Notes: generated by a model from the sequence alone, not told the origin. 64,000 bases of DNA from CAVVEQ01 sp963747315 (GCA_963747315.1 CAVVEQ010000006.1:186001-250000); one strand, 5' to 3'. Positions 30,892 to 40,532 are shown, numbered from the stretch's first letter. Numbers and translations: made by a program.

Positions 30892-31246
30892 CGGCTCGAT
30901 CTTGCCATTTCCAGGCATTAATACAGCGTGTTCTCCATTTCTTTCTTACAAACCATCCATTCATTTTGGTTTTATCCAGTTAAGTTTGTTCCAGGAAGCC
31001 GCCAGGTATCTGCGAGATGCTGCATGGTGATCCATTTCGTATATCTTAATTGGGTGGTGGAAAAAATACCTGAAAATGGGAACCAGTCCACACCATGCAA
31101 TAACCCATCATTTTAAGGTAACCCAAATCGAATTGATTAATAAATCGGAGTTTGCCCATATTCGGATTGGGGGACCTGTTCCAATGAATATCGAGGCTAT
31201 AATCCAAGCGGGAAATTTAAATAAATGAGTTCAAAGTGATAACCAC
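30892..31246. other. 355-bp AT-rich intergenic region, no gene recognised
   Basis: Contains only short ORFs without recognisable motifs (for example 30928-31116). It could hold a promoter for the following membrane protein or the remnant of a lost gene. Confidence 0.4.
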
Positions 31247-32171
31247 ATGACTAAAAACCGGTTTTTATATTATTTCAAATGGGTTTGGGTGATCGCTGTA
31301 ATTGGTTTCCTTATTGTTTACTTTTATCGATCATCTCCCTGAAACAATCCAATACTTTCAAACTATTCCCCCTGGCTCGATATTATTGTCAATCGTATTA
31401 CTATTCATCGGCAGGTTATTTATTGTCTTTCTCGCAATCCAATCCGTAAAAACAAGTGACTGGCACCCGACATATGGTCAAATGTTTTCCATCTTCAGTA
31501 TTTCACAATTGGGTAAATATATTCCAGGGGGTGTGTGGCATTTTGCGGCACGGATAAACTCATATAAAGAAAACAATCTATCGAATGCCAACGTCTTTCA
31601 AACAATGGTCATTGAAAGTTTATGGATGGTTTCTGGTTCCGTCGCGTTCGTCGCCTTCATGTTTTCAATCCAGCATACTTTCACGGGTGCCGAGATTTTC
31701 ACAGGTATCTCCACAACGGAATTATTCTGGGCCCTTTTACCCTGGGCGACGATGATCGCCTGGATCGTTGGATTGATCATCATAGACCGGAGATACCCGA
31801 TCAAACGATCTGTCTCGGTTGCTGGAAGGATAGCGCAATTGATCGTTATTCAGCTGGGGATCTGGTTTACGCTTGGAGCAAGTTATTTTCTTCTCTTTCA
31901 ATCTGCAGGCATACAGAATATATGGCATATCATGGGTGGTTATGCTCTGAGCTGGGTGACAGGTTATTTGGTACCTTTCGCTCCCGGTGGAATTGGGGTC
32001 CGGGAAGCAGTCCAGGTTTTCGTTTTCTCCCCCATTGCCTCACCCGAACAAATAGCGATCATTTCAATTGTCCACCGAATGCTCTATACGATCACCGAAG
32101 TTATCCTGGGGTTAATTGGTTTTTTGATCGTGGGGAAAAAGCCCGGTGCTTCCAAGCTCAATAAAGAGTAA
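31247..32171 (+). CDS. UPF0104 / lysylphosphatidylglycerol-synthase-TM-like membrane protein (one frameshift)
   Basis: About 308 residues with several membrane segments. GKYIPGGVWHFAAR and PFAPGGIGVREA are the two glycine-rich signatures of the LPG synthase transmembrane (flippase-like) family. The ATG at 31247 gives MTKNRFLYYFKWVWVIAVIG, the missing first helix; a shift near 31325 joins it to DHLPETIQYFQTIPPGS. No aminoacyl-transferase domain is present. Next to a polyprenyl-sugar synthase, a role in moving a glycolipid across the membrane is plausible but inferred. Confidence 0.8.
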
Positions 32172-32231
32172 AATTAGCCCCTCAACCTGATTCCCCTTTC
32201 GGAGAATCAAATTCATAGCTAGGATCTTTTC

Positions 32232-33134
32232 ATGTCTTCCATGTCCTCCCGGGATTGGACCAAGTTCCTAATCCTCGCATTTATCTGGGGTTCCTCTTTC
32301 ATGTGGATCAAAGTCGCCGTCGTGGATGTGAGCCCCTTCGTCCTGGTCACCTTCCGGGTCTTTTTCGCCGTATTAGGCATCCTCGCAATCATCCTCGTCA
32401 CACGCGGGAAATTCCCGATGGAGAAGCGCTGGATCGGGGTATTTGCATTTCTTGGTTTTTTCAACGTGACTCTCCCATTTCTACTGATCTCCTGGAGCGA
32501 ACAATACATAACTTCTGGGATGGCATCCATTCTCAACAGCACAGTAACACTCTTCACATTCCTTTTCGCATCCTTCTTCATCGCAGAGGAAAAGATGACC
32601 TGGCTAAAAGCATTTGGTGTCATCCTGGGTTTTGCTGGAGTGGTAGTTATTAGTCTGGATGACATCGGCAGCGGTCTTGGAAACATGCAGATTGGTGTGT
32701 TTGTTTCAGTAATTGCTTCCGCCTGCTACGGAGCTGCGAATGTCTTCGGACGGATCAAAACAAAAGGTTTGGAACCGAATGCCCAGGCTTTCGGGCAGCT
32801 CACAGCTGCTTTTCTATTCATCATCCCGATGTCCATTATTTTCGATCCGGCATTCACCCTTCCCAATGAGCCGATCACCTGGTTCGCGCTCGTCCTTCTG
32901 GGATTACTGAATACTGCTGTGGCGACCTGGTTGTTTTTCTCTCTGCTTAATTCGGTAGGTTCCACACGCACTTCGCTGGTGGCGTATTTCATCCCGCTTG
33001 TCGGAGTTATCCTTGGCATCTTGTTCATGGGTGAAAGTCTCAGCTGGAATTTATTCATCGGCGCACTTATGATCGTTGGCGGGGTGCTTTGGGTAAATTA
33101 CGGCACCCGGCTACATATTCACCAAATTAGATAA
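32232..33134 (+). CDS. EamA/DMT family transporter
   Basis: 300 residues with two five-helix halves (IWGSSFMWIKVA... GVVVISLDD; ACYGAANVFGRI... GESLSWNLFIGALMIVGGVLW). Typical of drug/metabolite transporters exporting amino acids or metabolites; substrate not predictable. A TAGGAT word ends six bases before the ATG, as in other putative leaderless genes here, although AGGA within it could also act as a ribosome binding site. Confidence 0.9.
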   Translation: MSSMSSRDWTKFLILAFIWGSSFMWIKVAVVDVSPFVLVTFRVFFAVLGILAIILVTRGKFPMEKRWIGVFAFLGFFNVTLPFLLISWSEQYITSGMASILNSTVTLFTFLFASFFIAEEKMTWLKAFGVILGFAGVVVISLDDIGSGLGNMQIGVFVSVIASACYGAANVFGRIKTKGLEPNAQAFGQLTAAFLFIIPMSIIFDPAFTLPNEPITWFALVLLGLLNTAVATWLFFSLLNSVGSTRTSLVAYFIPLVGVILGILFMGESLSWNLFIGALMIVGGVLWVNYGTRLHIHQIR

Positions 33135-33178
33135 CATCCGGTAAACCCAATTCTCAAACCTGGGTATAAAATGAAAGA

Positions 33179-34090
33179 ATGAATAAACAACCGGTTTTTC
33201 ATTCAGGTTTTATCGCGGTGGTTGGCCGTCCAAATGTGGGCAAATCCACCCTGGTCAATGCCTATCTCGGACAGCTGGTCGCCCCGGTTTCTCCCCGCCC
33301 GCAGACCACCCGCCGAAAACAATTGGGCATCCTCACCTTGCCAAACGCCCAAATCGTATTCATGGATACCCCCGGGCTGCACCGGCAGGTGGATCGCCTC
33401 GGTGGATACATGAATTCAGTTGCTGAATCTGCGCTTCTGGATGCGGATGTGATCCTCTGGCTTGTGGCCGCGGATGAACCCCCGCACCCCGAGGATAAAT
33501 TGATCGCAGAGAAATTGGCTGCCATTAATCGACTGCCCTCTGTCGTGATGGCGCTCAATAAAAACGATCAAATAAATCCTCAGGTTCTCTCCTCCCGAAT
33601 AAAACAATATTCCCAACTTCTTCCCGGTGCAGAACTCATCCAGGTTTCAGCCCTCACCGGCACAGGCCGGGAGGAACTGCTCCAAAGGATCGTTGACGCC
33701 CTCCCCGAGGGTGAATTATTCTTCGAAAGCGACCAGGTTACCGACCTGTATGAAAAAGAGATCGCCGCGGATCTTATCCGCACCGCAGTATTGGATTCGC
33801 TCCGGGAGGAAGTGCCATATTCGGTGGCAGTCCATGTGGAAGATTTCATTGATAGGGATGAGCAAAACTCATACATTGATGCAACACTTTTTGTAGAACG
33901 GGAATCACAAAAGGGAATTGTGATCGGAAAAGGGGGCGAGATGCTTAAAAAGATCGGCACCCTCGCCCGGAGCCGGATTGAGACCATGACTGGGCGAAAT
34001 ATCTACCTTGACCTCCATGTTAAAGTTGCTCCCAATTGGCGCAACGATCCCGCGGCGCTAAAACGCTTTGGCTATTCCATGGAAAAATGA
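33179..34090 (+). CDS. era: GTPase Era
   Basis: 303 residues. G1 GRPNVGKSTLV, G2 region PRPQTTRRKQLGI, G3 DTPGLH, G4 NKND, then the C-terminal KH domain with GIVIGKGGEMLKKIGTLARSRIE. Binds 16S rRNA 3' end during 30S assembly. The frame is intact. TAAAAT at 33167-33172 lies six bases before the ATG; GAAAGA could serve as a weak ribosome binding site. Stop overlaps the YhhN start (ATGA). Confidence 0.95.
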   Translation: MNKQPVFHSGFIAVVGRPNVGKSTLVNAYLGQLVAPVSPRPQTTRRKQLGILTLPNAQIVFMDTPGLHRQVDRLGGYMNSVAESALLDADVILWLVAADEPPHPEDKLIAEKLAAINRLPSVVMALNKNDQINPQVLSSRIKQYSQLLPGAELIQVSALTGTGREELLQRIVDALPEGELFFESDQVTDLYEKEIAADLIRTAVLDSLREEVPYSVAVHVEDFIDRDEQNSYIDATLFVERESQKGIVIGKGGEMLKKIGTLARSRIETMTGRNIYLDLHVKVAPNWRNDPAALKRFGYSMEK

Positions 34091-34764
34091 TGACTGCCAC
34101 AGCCATCTATCTACTTACCATTTGCCTGATGGCGTTGGATTGTGTGGCTGTCGGAACCCACCACGCACGCTGGAGAGTCTTCACTAAACCAGCACCTATG
34201 ATCGCTCTGATCGTTTGGTTCAGTATGACCGGTCTCTGGCAGGGGGGGTTGATCTGGTTCGGAATCGCGTTGGTCTTTTCACTCCTCGGAGATATCTTCC
34301 TGCTTTTCCCTTTCCGCCTGTTCATCGCCGGGTTGGTGGCATTTTCTCTGGCTCAGATATTTTATATTATCGGGTTGAACTCAACAGGAGGTTCGATAAA
34401 TCCATCCGCGTTAATGATCCTTGTCATTGTCGTTATAATCGCATTTCTTGATTTCAACCCGCTCCTCCGCAGGATCCGGAGGCGACCTTCATCGCGCAAT
34501 CTTTTGCTGCCTGTACTTTTCTATGCAATCCTCCTAAGTGTGATGCTTTTTTCTGCCTGGCTGACCATTTCTCGCAGCACCTGGCAGGGAGCTTCTGTCC
34601 TGCTTGTTGTTTCAGGCAGCAGCCTTTTCTTCGCCTCCGACTCGCTTCTGGCTCGCGAGAAATTCGTCCGACCTGCGAAATTCGGAGGGGTGTTGGTGAT
34701 GATCACCTATTTTCTGGGGCAATTGTTCCTCACAACCGGGGCAATTCTACAATACCTAGGATGA
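34087..34764 (+). CDS. YhhN family membrane protein (lysoplasmalogenase-like)
   Basis: About 225 residues, eight predicted membrane helices. FSLLGDIFLLFPFRLF and VSGSSLFFASDSLLARE match the two conserved acidic motifs of the YhhN/TMEM86 family, in which the animal member hydrolyses lysoplasmalogen vinyl ethers. Start ATG 34087 overlaps the era stop, and the 3' end overlaps the next gene by 4 bp (ATGA). Confidence 0.85.
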   Translation: MMTATAIYLLTICLMALDCVAVGTHHARWRVFTKPAPMIALIVWFSMTGLWQGGLIWFGIALVFSLLGDIFLLFPFRLFIAGLVAFSLAQIFYIIGLNSTGGSINPSALMILVIVVIIAFLDFNPLLRRIRRRPSSRNLLLPVLFYAILLSVMLFSAWLTISRSTWQGASVLLVVSGSSLFFASDSLLAREKFVRPAKFGGVLVMITYFLGQLFLTTGAILQYLG

Positions 34765-35195
34765 CAAATATAAAATTGTGGATCAGCAGGATTTTAATTG
34801 GATTGGTGCTGCTGGATAACCTTCAAGCAGCCATCCTATTCTTGAACAAACCAGGTACCTTCGCAGCAGCCTTTGATCTTGCAGGTTCCGCTGCCATCAT
34901 CGCCATTCGCAGTATTGGGATCCTTTTCCTGATGTGGTGCGTGCCATATTTTTTTGCCACACTGAACCCGGTGCGTTATAGGGTCTCTTTGATCGAAGCC
35001 TGCATAATGCAGTCCATCGGATTAGTAGGTGAGTCGATCTTGTACCTGAGGCTGCCTGCTGGATTGGAAAATACTCCTTCCAGCCTTGAAAGGTTCATAC
35101 TTTTCGATGCGGTTGGATTGATCATGCTTCTGGTAGCACTGATTTTTTCAAATCAAATAAGATCCGCCAAGTTGGCAGACACCCCTAGGATTTAA
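34761..35195 (+). CDS. Hypothetical four-helix membrane protein
   Basis: 144 residues with about four hydrophobic segments (ISRILIGLVLLDNLQAAILF, GSAAIIAIRSIGILFLMW, CIMQSIGLVGESILYL, LFDAVGLIMLLVALIF). No family recognised. Coupled to the YhhN gene by an ATGA overlap. Its stop region overlaps the converging YitT gene by 11 bp. Confidence 0.75.
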   Translation: MTNIKLWISRILIGLVLLDNLQAAILFLNKPGTFAAAFDLAGSAAIIAIRSIGILFLMWCVPYFFATLNPVRYRVSLIEACIMQSIGLVGESILYLRLPAGLENTPSSLERFILFDAVGLIMLLVALIFSNQIRSAKLADTPRI

Positions 35196-36063
35196 GCGGA
35201 CGAAAACCTTCACCCAGCGCTTCATGCGCCGTACCAATAACCATGAACGCAGCCGGATCAGCTTCATGCACCAATTCTTTCAATTGGTTCACCTCAGAAC
35301 GGGTCACAACGCAGTATAAAACTGGCCGGTCTGCTCCCGTGTATCCTCCTTTTCCCTCCAATACAGTCACACCCCGTTCCAGGGTCTTTGTGATCTCGGT
35401 GATGACTGCTTCAGGGGCTGATGTGATGATGATTGCGGTTCTGAATATACTTGATCCTTCCGATGCCATCTCCGCAGCAAGTCCGCTAACGTAAATAACC
35501 ACCATCCCATACAAAGCTTTTTCCCATCCGAAAGCGAAACCACTTGCCAGCACCACGATCGTATCCGTGATCAGATAGGATTGCGATATTGGGATGGCGA
35601 ACTTTGAATTCAGGATCCTGCCGAGGATATCGCTTCCCCCGCTTGTTCCCCTGCCGCGATAAACCAGACCGAGGCCAACGCCCAGTAGAACCCCTCCGAA
35701 CAGCGCGTTTAAAAAGTTATCCTGGGTGATTCCCTGGGAAGGGATCAAAAACGCCAGAAAATCCGTTAGGAATGAAAACGCCGCGATCGCCAAAGCAGTC
35801 CGAATCGCAAAACGGGACCCACCCAGGAATCGCCAGCCAAGGAGGAAAAGCGGGATGTTACCAATGAAGACCATTAAACCGATTGGCCATCCGGTGTAAT
35901 TATTGATAATCTGGGCTGCCCCGCTGATCCCGCCGGAAACAAGTTGCCCTGGGATCAGGAATAGCCTCATGGATAGGGCTTGAATCAAAGCTCCCAGGAT
36001 GATAAAGGTGTATTCCTTTACCAATTTCCAGCTGAAATGTTCGCGTGGAATCAGATTTTTCAT
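35185..36063 (-). CDS. YitT family membrane protein (DUF161 plus DUF2179)
   Basis: 292 residues. Two DUF161-type repeats (GALIQALSMRLFLIPGQLVSGGISGAAQII; GLGLVYRGRGTSGGSDILGRIL) with about five helices, then a cytoplasmic DUF2179 domain (RTAIIITSAPEAVITEITKTLERGVTVLEGKGGYTG). Function unknown; some are proposed transporters. Last gene of the minus-strand M50-tyrA-GIY-YIG-galK operon, 22 bp after galK. Confidence 0.9.
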   Translation of the reverse strand: MKNLIPREHFSWKLVKEYTFIILGALIQALSMRLFLIPGQLVSGGISGAAQIINNYTGWPIGLMVFIGNIPLFLLGWRFLGGSRFAIRTALAIAAFSFLTDFLAFLIPSQGITQDNFLNALFGGVLLGVGLGLVYRGRGTSGGSDILGRILNSKFAIPISQSYLITDTIVVLASGFAFGWEKALYGMVVIYVSGLAAEMASEGSSIFRTAIIITSAPEAVITEITKTLERGVTVLEGKGGYTGADRPVLYCVVTRSEVNQLKELVHEADPAAFMVIGTAHEALGEGFRPLKS

Positions 36064-36085
36064 ATTTATAAATTATGGGGATGGG

Positions 36086-37249
36086 TTAAACCCGCACAAC
36101 GCTCGCTCCTCCCACGGCTTCGCAAATGTAAACCTCTGCCTTTCTACCGGTACTCCCGAAATAGCCTGCCTTCAAGGAGGCCTCAAACTGTTCTGCTTTC
36201 TCACGCTGAACCAGGCTGACGGTACAGCCGCCAAAACCTGCACCGGTTAGACGGGAGCCGTAGCACCCGGGCAGCTTCCAGGCAAGCTCCGCCATTACGT
36301 CCAGTTCAGGGCAGCTTACTTCATAATCATCTCTCAGCCCGATATGGGTTTCATTCATAAGTAGCCCAAACTCGGCTGCATCCCGACGGGAAAGAACCTC
36401 CACCGCCTTGTCCATCCTGGCACATTCCTGCACAATATACCTGGATCGCTTCAAAGGGACTTCTCCTAATCCATCCGAGAGCTTTTCAAAATCAGCAGGT
36501 GTTACTTCCCGCAGGCTTTCAATGCCTGGAAGAAATCTCTGAAAGTGACGCAATGCCTCTTCGCAGGAAGCCCGCCTTTCGTTATAAGCCGATCCGGCCA
36601 ACCCGCGGCGCACACCGGTATCAGCCACGATGACAACGGTGTTTTCCGGTAATTTGATTGGCTTGGATTCATGAGTTCGCGTGTCGAACCATACCGCGCT
36701 GCCTGCTTCCCCGCAGGCACTCGCGAATTGGTCCATCAATCCGCAATTCACCCCAACGTATTTGTTCTCGGCGTGTTGACAGATCTTCGCCAGTTCGAGA
36801 GGAGAAAGGGGAAATCCCGCAATCACCTGCCAGAGAGATGCAAATGCAACCTCCACTGCCGCTGAGCTGCTCAACCCGGCTCCCACCGGTATGCTTGAGC
36901 TGAAGACTGCCTGGATACCCCGCACTTCAAATCCGTGTTGAAGCAATGCCCAGGCTACCCCGGCCGGGTAAAGCGCCCAGGAAGGCAGGTTATTTCCCTT
37001 TCCATCCTTTTTTTCCTCCAGAGACTCAAGAGAAAACTCAATGGTACTGCCAAGATCCCTGGCATCTATGCGAATCATCCCGCCTTCCAGCATCCTCGAC
37101 TCGATTCGAACGTACCGGTCGATCGCCATCGGCAGAACTGCCCCACCGTTGTAATCCACATGCTCCCCCAGCAGATTAACCCTACCGGGGGCAAAGGAAA
37201 CAAACTGGGGAGATTCCATCAGGGGATGCGTGGAAAGAAGATTATCCAT
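36086..37249 (-). CDS. galK: Galactokinase
   Basis: 387 residues, full length for the GHMP family. Motifs in order: APGRVNLLGEHVDYNGG (galactokinase signature), PVGAGLSSSAAVEVA (ATP loop) and GSRLTGAGFGGCTVSLV (motif 3). Phosphorylates galactose to galactose-1-phosphate in the Leloir pathway; no galT or galE lies next to it. ATG 37249 lies inside the 3' end of the GIY-YIG gene (8-bp overlap). Confidence 0.95.
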   Translation of the reverse strand: MDNLLSTHPLMESPQFVSFAPGRVNLLGEHVDYNGGAVLPMAIDRYVRIESRMLEGGMIRIDARDLGSTIEFSLESLEEKKDGKGNNLPSWALYPAGVAWALLQHGFEVRGIQAVFSSSIPVGAGLSSSAAVEVAFASLWQVIAGFPLSPLELAKICQHAENKYVGVNCGLMDQFASACGEAGSAVWFDTRTHESKPIKLPENTVVIVADTGVRRGLAGSAYNERRASCEEALRHFQRFLPGIESLREVTPADFEKLSDGLGEVPLKRSRYIVQECARMDKAVEVLSRRDAAEFGLLMNETHIGLRDDYEVSCPELDVMAELAWKLPGCYGSRLTGAGFGGCTVSLVQREKAEQFEASLKAGYFGSTGRKAEVYICEAVGGASVVRV

Positions 37250-37520
37250 TTTCCACCTTTGCCTTTTGATAGGACTCCGCCATGGTTTCCTTCTGTGCGT
37301 GGGTCATCATTTTGATTCTTCGCTCCCTGCGCATGGCACTGCTTCGATCTGGTTGGAGTTCTATATAGACCAGTTCCACCGGCCGGTGCAGGCGGGTGTA
37401 GGCTGCGCCTCGGCCAGCGTTGTGCTGTTTTACCCGGCGTTCGGGGTCAAGTGTCCAACCGGTATAGTAACTCCCATCATGGCAGCGAACCATGTAGCAA
37501 AAGAATTCAGGGGAGCTCAT
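37242..37520 (-). CDS. GIY-YIG nuclease superfamily protein (UPF0213/YhbQ-like)
   Basis: 92 residues: CYMVRCHDGSYYTGWTLDPERRVKQHNAGRGAAYTR carries the Y...YxG core, the Arg and the HN of the single-domain UPF0213 type; VELVYIE and AMRRERRIK complete it. Members have nicking or exonuclease-like activity in some bacteria. ATGA-coupled to the dehydrogenase stop at 37517 and overlapping galK, but without functional relation to either. Confidence 0.9.
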   Translation of the reverse strand: MSSPEFFCYMVRCHDGSYYTGWTLDPERRVKQHNAGRGAAYTRLHRPVELVYIELQPDRSSAMRRERRIKMMTHAQKETMAESYQKAKVENG

Positions 37521-38498
37521 TTTTTCTTCTTTAAGGGTGGAATCCCCAAAGCTGCGGTGAAAAAACCGTCGTCCCCCCGTAGGTCACTTTTTCCATTTTG
37601 ATCCCATTTTCCGCTCTGGCGGGACTGCAACCAATCAGCGTGCGCACTGGAGGCTTCTCTGATCTTCTCCCGGAGATCCCGCTCCCGGTTTTCGTTGAGC
37701 GCTTCGCGGAAATAATGCAGTTCTTGAAGGAAATTATCAAGAACCCGCAGGGTATTTTCCTTGTTCTCCATAACCGCAGCACCCAAGCTCTCTCTTTCGT
37801 TAAGCTCGGCGAGTGGTCTGGTTAGTGCAAAAAAGTCGCTGTTGGTGATCTTTGCGCTGTAGTGCCATCCGCCTTCGCGGGATACCGAATTAATAAATGC
37901 GGCCGCAATCAGCTCAGGCAGAAGTTCATTTGCCGCAATAATTCCATCCAGCTCGGCTGGTTCCCCGTAATACAATTCTCCCCCCAGGGCGGTTGCCAGC
38001 TCTGCGGCAAAATGAGTGGATTCAACAGTGGTGGTTTCAGTCCCGCAGGTCAGAAAGAGCCCGTTCTCGAACAGATCCTCCGCCGCTGCTCTCGGGCCGG
38101 TTTCTGTATCCATTAAATGCCTGGGGTTGAGGATGGGTGTAAACGAGAGGAATTGCGTACCTGCAGGAAGAGTATTGCTCCGCCCATGCATAGGTCGCTT
38201 TTTTGACCACCGATGTATCCAGGATGAGCATGTTTAAGGTGACAAGCGGAGCGATTGACTTCAGGGTAATCTCCACCTCGTCAAACGGTACAGCCAGGAT
38301 AACGGCATCCGCTTCTTTGATCACTTCCGGTAACCGGTTGGTCAGGAAATCGAAGATCTTCAGCTTGCCGACTTCCCTGGTCATATCCGCATTGCGGTCG
38401 AGCCCTGCAGTAATAAATTGATCTTTCTTTTCACCCAGTGCTAAACCAATGGAAATTCCCAGTTTACCCAATCCGATGACTGCAATCCTCCGCGTCAT
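37517..38498 (-). CDS. Prephenate dehydrogenase-like NAD(P) oxidoreductase (one frameshift)
   Basis: N-terminal Rossmann fold RRIAVIGLGKLGISIGLALG, ADAVILAVPFDEVEITL and NMLILDTSVVK, then (after a shift near 38150) the C-terminal helical half with PRAAAEDLFENGLFLTCG and ELDGIIAANELLPELIAAA. About 327 codons. Organisation fits TyrA-type prephenate/arogenate dehydrogenases of tyrosine synthesis, but the canonical catalytic His context (PM.G.E) reads THPQPQAFN/NPRHLMDTE near the break, so substrate remains open. ATG 38498 begins just after the M50 stop (38501). Confidence 0.7.
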
Positions 38499-38500
38499 GA

Positions 38501-39124
38501 TCACGCTCCTATCAGAAATAATGTGAATTGATTGATAAACGGGGAAATAACAGACCCAAAAATGTCCAGACCGATAATGGGCAGCAAAACTACAAGGGCG
38601 ATGAGTAGAAGTGGACCGAATTGGCGATATTTTGCATAAAACGGGGCTGCTGAACCTGGCAGGAAATAAAGCAGAACCTTTTCTCCGTCCAGTGGGGGTA
38701 TTGGGATCAGGTTGAAGATCCAAAGGAGCAGGTTAATAGTGATGAACTCGTACAGGAAATAAATAAACCATTCGCCAGAAGATCCCACCAACAATCTGAA
38801 TATCAGCGATGCTGCGATCGCCAGCAGAAAGTTGGAAAAAGGACCGGCCAGTGAAACCCACAAAAACGCAGAATGTGATCTTCTTTCAAGGGCGACCGGG
38901 TTGACCGGGACAGGTTTTGCCCATCCAAAACCAGCCACCACCAGCATCAGACTACCGACAATATCCAGGTGGCGGAGGGGATTCAAGGTTAGACGCCCCA
39001 TGATATACGGAGTGTCATCACCATACCTCGTAGCAGTCCACGCATGGGCAAATTCATGGAATGTAAGCGCGATCACCAGTGTGATCAGTCGTGAAACGAG
39101 GGTGATGGGGTCTAATCCGAGCAT
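38501..39124 (-). CDS. Site-2 protease family (M50) membrane metalloprotease
   Basis: 207 residues. Zinc motif HEFAHAW (HExxH) in the first helix pair and NLIPIPPLDGEK (the NPDG-like third ligand motif), with GAGP-like SLAGPFSNFLLA between. A compact FtsEX/RseP-unrelated group of rhomboid-like S2P proteins lacking PDZ domains. First gene of its minus-strand operon; TATAAT on the minus strand at 39171-39166 is a likely -10. Confidence 0.9.
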   Translation of the reverse strand: MLGLDPITLVSRLITLVIALTFHEFAHAWTATRYGDDTPYIMGRLTLNPLRHLDIVGSLMLVVAGFGWAKPVPVNPVALERRSHSAFLWVSLAGPFSNFLLAIAASLIFRLLVGSSGEWFIYFLYEFITINLLLWIFNLIPIPPLDGEKVLLYFLPGSAAPFYAKYRQFGPLLLIALVVLLPIIGLDIFGSVISPFINQFTLFLIGA

Positions 39125-39142
39125 TGGGAGGAAAATCCAGGT

Positions 39143-39160
39143 CAGGCGTACACCCGCCTG
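39143..39160. repeat. Inverted repeat in the divergent M50/DUF951 spacer
   Basis: CAGGCG-TACACC-CGCCTG: 6-bp arms with a 6-base loop, between overlapping divergent -10-like words and the M50 start. Possible operator or hairpin in the M50 leader. Confidence 0.4.
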
Positions 39161-39173
39161 ATGGGATTATAAC

Positions 39174-39404
39174 ATGCGATATAATCTCATCGTGCTTCCC
39201 GACCTGCAGATCGATGACAGGCTGCGCCTGCGCAAGCCGCACCCTTGCGGTGGATATGATTGGAAAGTCGTTCGCCTCGGGGCGGATATCGGGATCGAAT
39301 GCCTAACCTGCGGTCATCGAGTGATGCTAACCCGCCGCGAATTGAACCATCGCATCAAGAAATTTCTTCCTAAACCACAAGATGATTCCCAAACAAAAGA
39401 GTAA
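39174..39404 (+). CDS. DUF951 family small protein
   Basis: 76 residues from the ATG. LRKPHPCGGYDWKVVRLGADIGIECLTCGHRVMLTRREL matches DUF951, with KPHPCG and CxxC likely binding zinc. The family usually begins about 13 residues before KPHPCG, which fits the in-frame GTG at 39192. That GTG is preceded by TATAAT (39180-39185) and exactly six bases, so the true start may be 39192. The 3' end overlaps the glycosyltransferase gene by 23 bp. Confidence 0.85.
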   Translation: MRYNLIVLPDLQIDDRLRLRKPHPCGGYDWKVVRLGADIGIECLTCGHRVMLTRRELNHRIKKFLPKPQDDSQTKE

Positions 39405-40512
39405 GCGGTTCCTTTTCCTTTTCTCGGATACGGGGGGTGGTCACCGCAGTGCTGCTGAGGCGATCTCGGAAGCCTTGCAGTTGGAATACCCGGAAGTGCC
39501 GCTCGAGATTGTGATGATCGATATCCTGAGAGAATATGGAACCATGCTTTTCAAATACGCGCCAATACAATACCCGTATATTGTTAAAGCACCTCTTGTC
39601 TGGGAGGCAAGCTACGATATTCTGAATAAACCTTGGCGTGTTCGCACAATTTCGGATGCGCTCTGGCCAGCGTTGCGACGCTCCCTGCATAAACTCCTCA
39701 CCGATCATCCCAGCGATCTTATTGTTTCGGTTCACCCTCTACCGAATATGGCCATGCTTCGTGCAATGGGAAAGAAACACCGCCCCTACGCCACCGTTGT
39801 CACCGATATGGTTTCCACCCACGCCCTTTGGTTTGAACCCAAAGCAGACCTTGTCATCGTGCCAACGCTAACTGCTTTTGAGGTTGGTTTGGAATTGGGT
39901 ATGCCAGCGGACCGCATGGAAGTGATCGGAATGCCCGTGGCAGATCGATTCTGCCGCCCGGTGGGTGACAGGGCAGCCAACCGGGCTCAACTTGGCTGGC
40001 CGGAAGGCAAACCCACCATTTTGATCGTTGGCGGCGGGGAAGGCATGGGGCCGTTGGAAGCAGTGGTTCGGAGAGTGAGCGATGCGCGACTGAATGCCAG
40101 CCTGGTGGTGATCGCTGGAAAGAATGCAGAACTCCGCGATCAACTCACCCAAACCCCCTGGAATATCCCTGTCAAGGTGTACGGGTATGTAAAAACCATG
40201 CCGGAATTCATGCGCGCTGCGGATATCCTGATCACGAAAGCCGGTCCGGGTTCGATCAGTGAAGGATTCCTCGCCGGGTTGCCGATCATCCTTTACCATT
40301 ACCTGCCGGGGCAGGAAAAAGGAAATGTGGATTACGTCGTCAATAATGGCGCTGGGATCTGGGCGCCGGATCCAGATCAAATCGTGGGAGCGCTGCGTAC
40401 CTGGTTGGAGGATAGTGAGGTTTTGAACCGCTTTGCAGCCGGCTCGAGCCACCTTGCCCGTCCTGAAGCCACCCGCCAGATTGCCCGGCGGTTGATGAGC
40501 ATGGTCTCCTGA
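39382..40512 (+). CDS. MGDG synthase/processive diacylglycerol glycosyltransferase-like protein (GT28)
   Basis: 376 residues. N-terminal SDTGGGHRSAAEAISEAL (acceptor/loop motif of MGDG synthases and UgtP), then TDMVSTHALWFEPKADLVIVPT. The C-terminal nucleotide-sugar half has ILIVGGGEGMGPL and ILITKAGPGSISEGFLAGLPIILYHYLPGQEKGN. Expected to add hexose to diacylglycerol at the inner membrane face, making glycolipids. Sugar and number of transfers are not predictable. Confidence 0.85.
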   Translation: MIPKQKSKRFLFLFSDTGGGHRSAAEAISEALQLEYPEVPLEIVMIDILREYGTMLFKYAPIQYPYIVKAPLVWEASYDILNKPWRVRTISDALWPALRRSLHKLLTDHPSDLIVSVHPLPNMAMLRAMGKKHRPYATVVTDMVSTHALWFEPKADLVIVPTLTAFEVGLELGMPADRMEVIGMPVADRFCRPVGDRAANRAQLGWPEGKPTILIVGGGEGMGPLEAVVRRVSDARLNASLVVIAGKNAELRDQLTQTPWNIPVKVYGYVKTMPEFMRAADILITKAGPGSISEGFLAGLPIILYHYLPGQEKGNVDYVVNNGAGIWAPDPDQIVGALRTWLEDSEVLNRFAAGSSHLARPEATRQIARRLMSMVS

Positions 40513-40532
40513 GTCGCTCCGTTACACTCTGC

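Noticed and set aside
30928..31116. 62-codon ORF in the 355-bp spacer
   Set aside because: No ribosome binding site, no motif, and composition like the surrounding AT-rich spacer.
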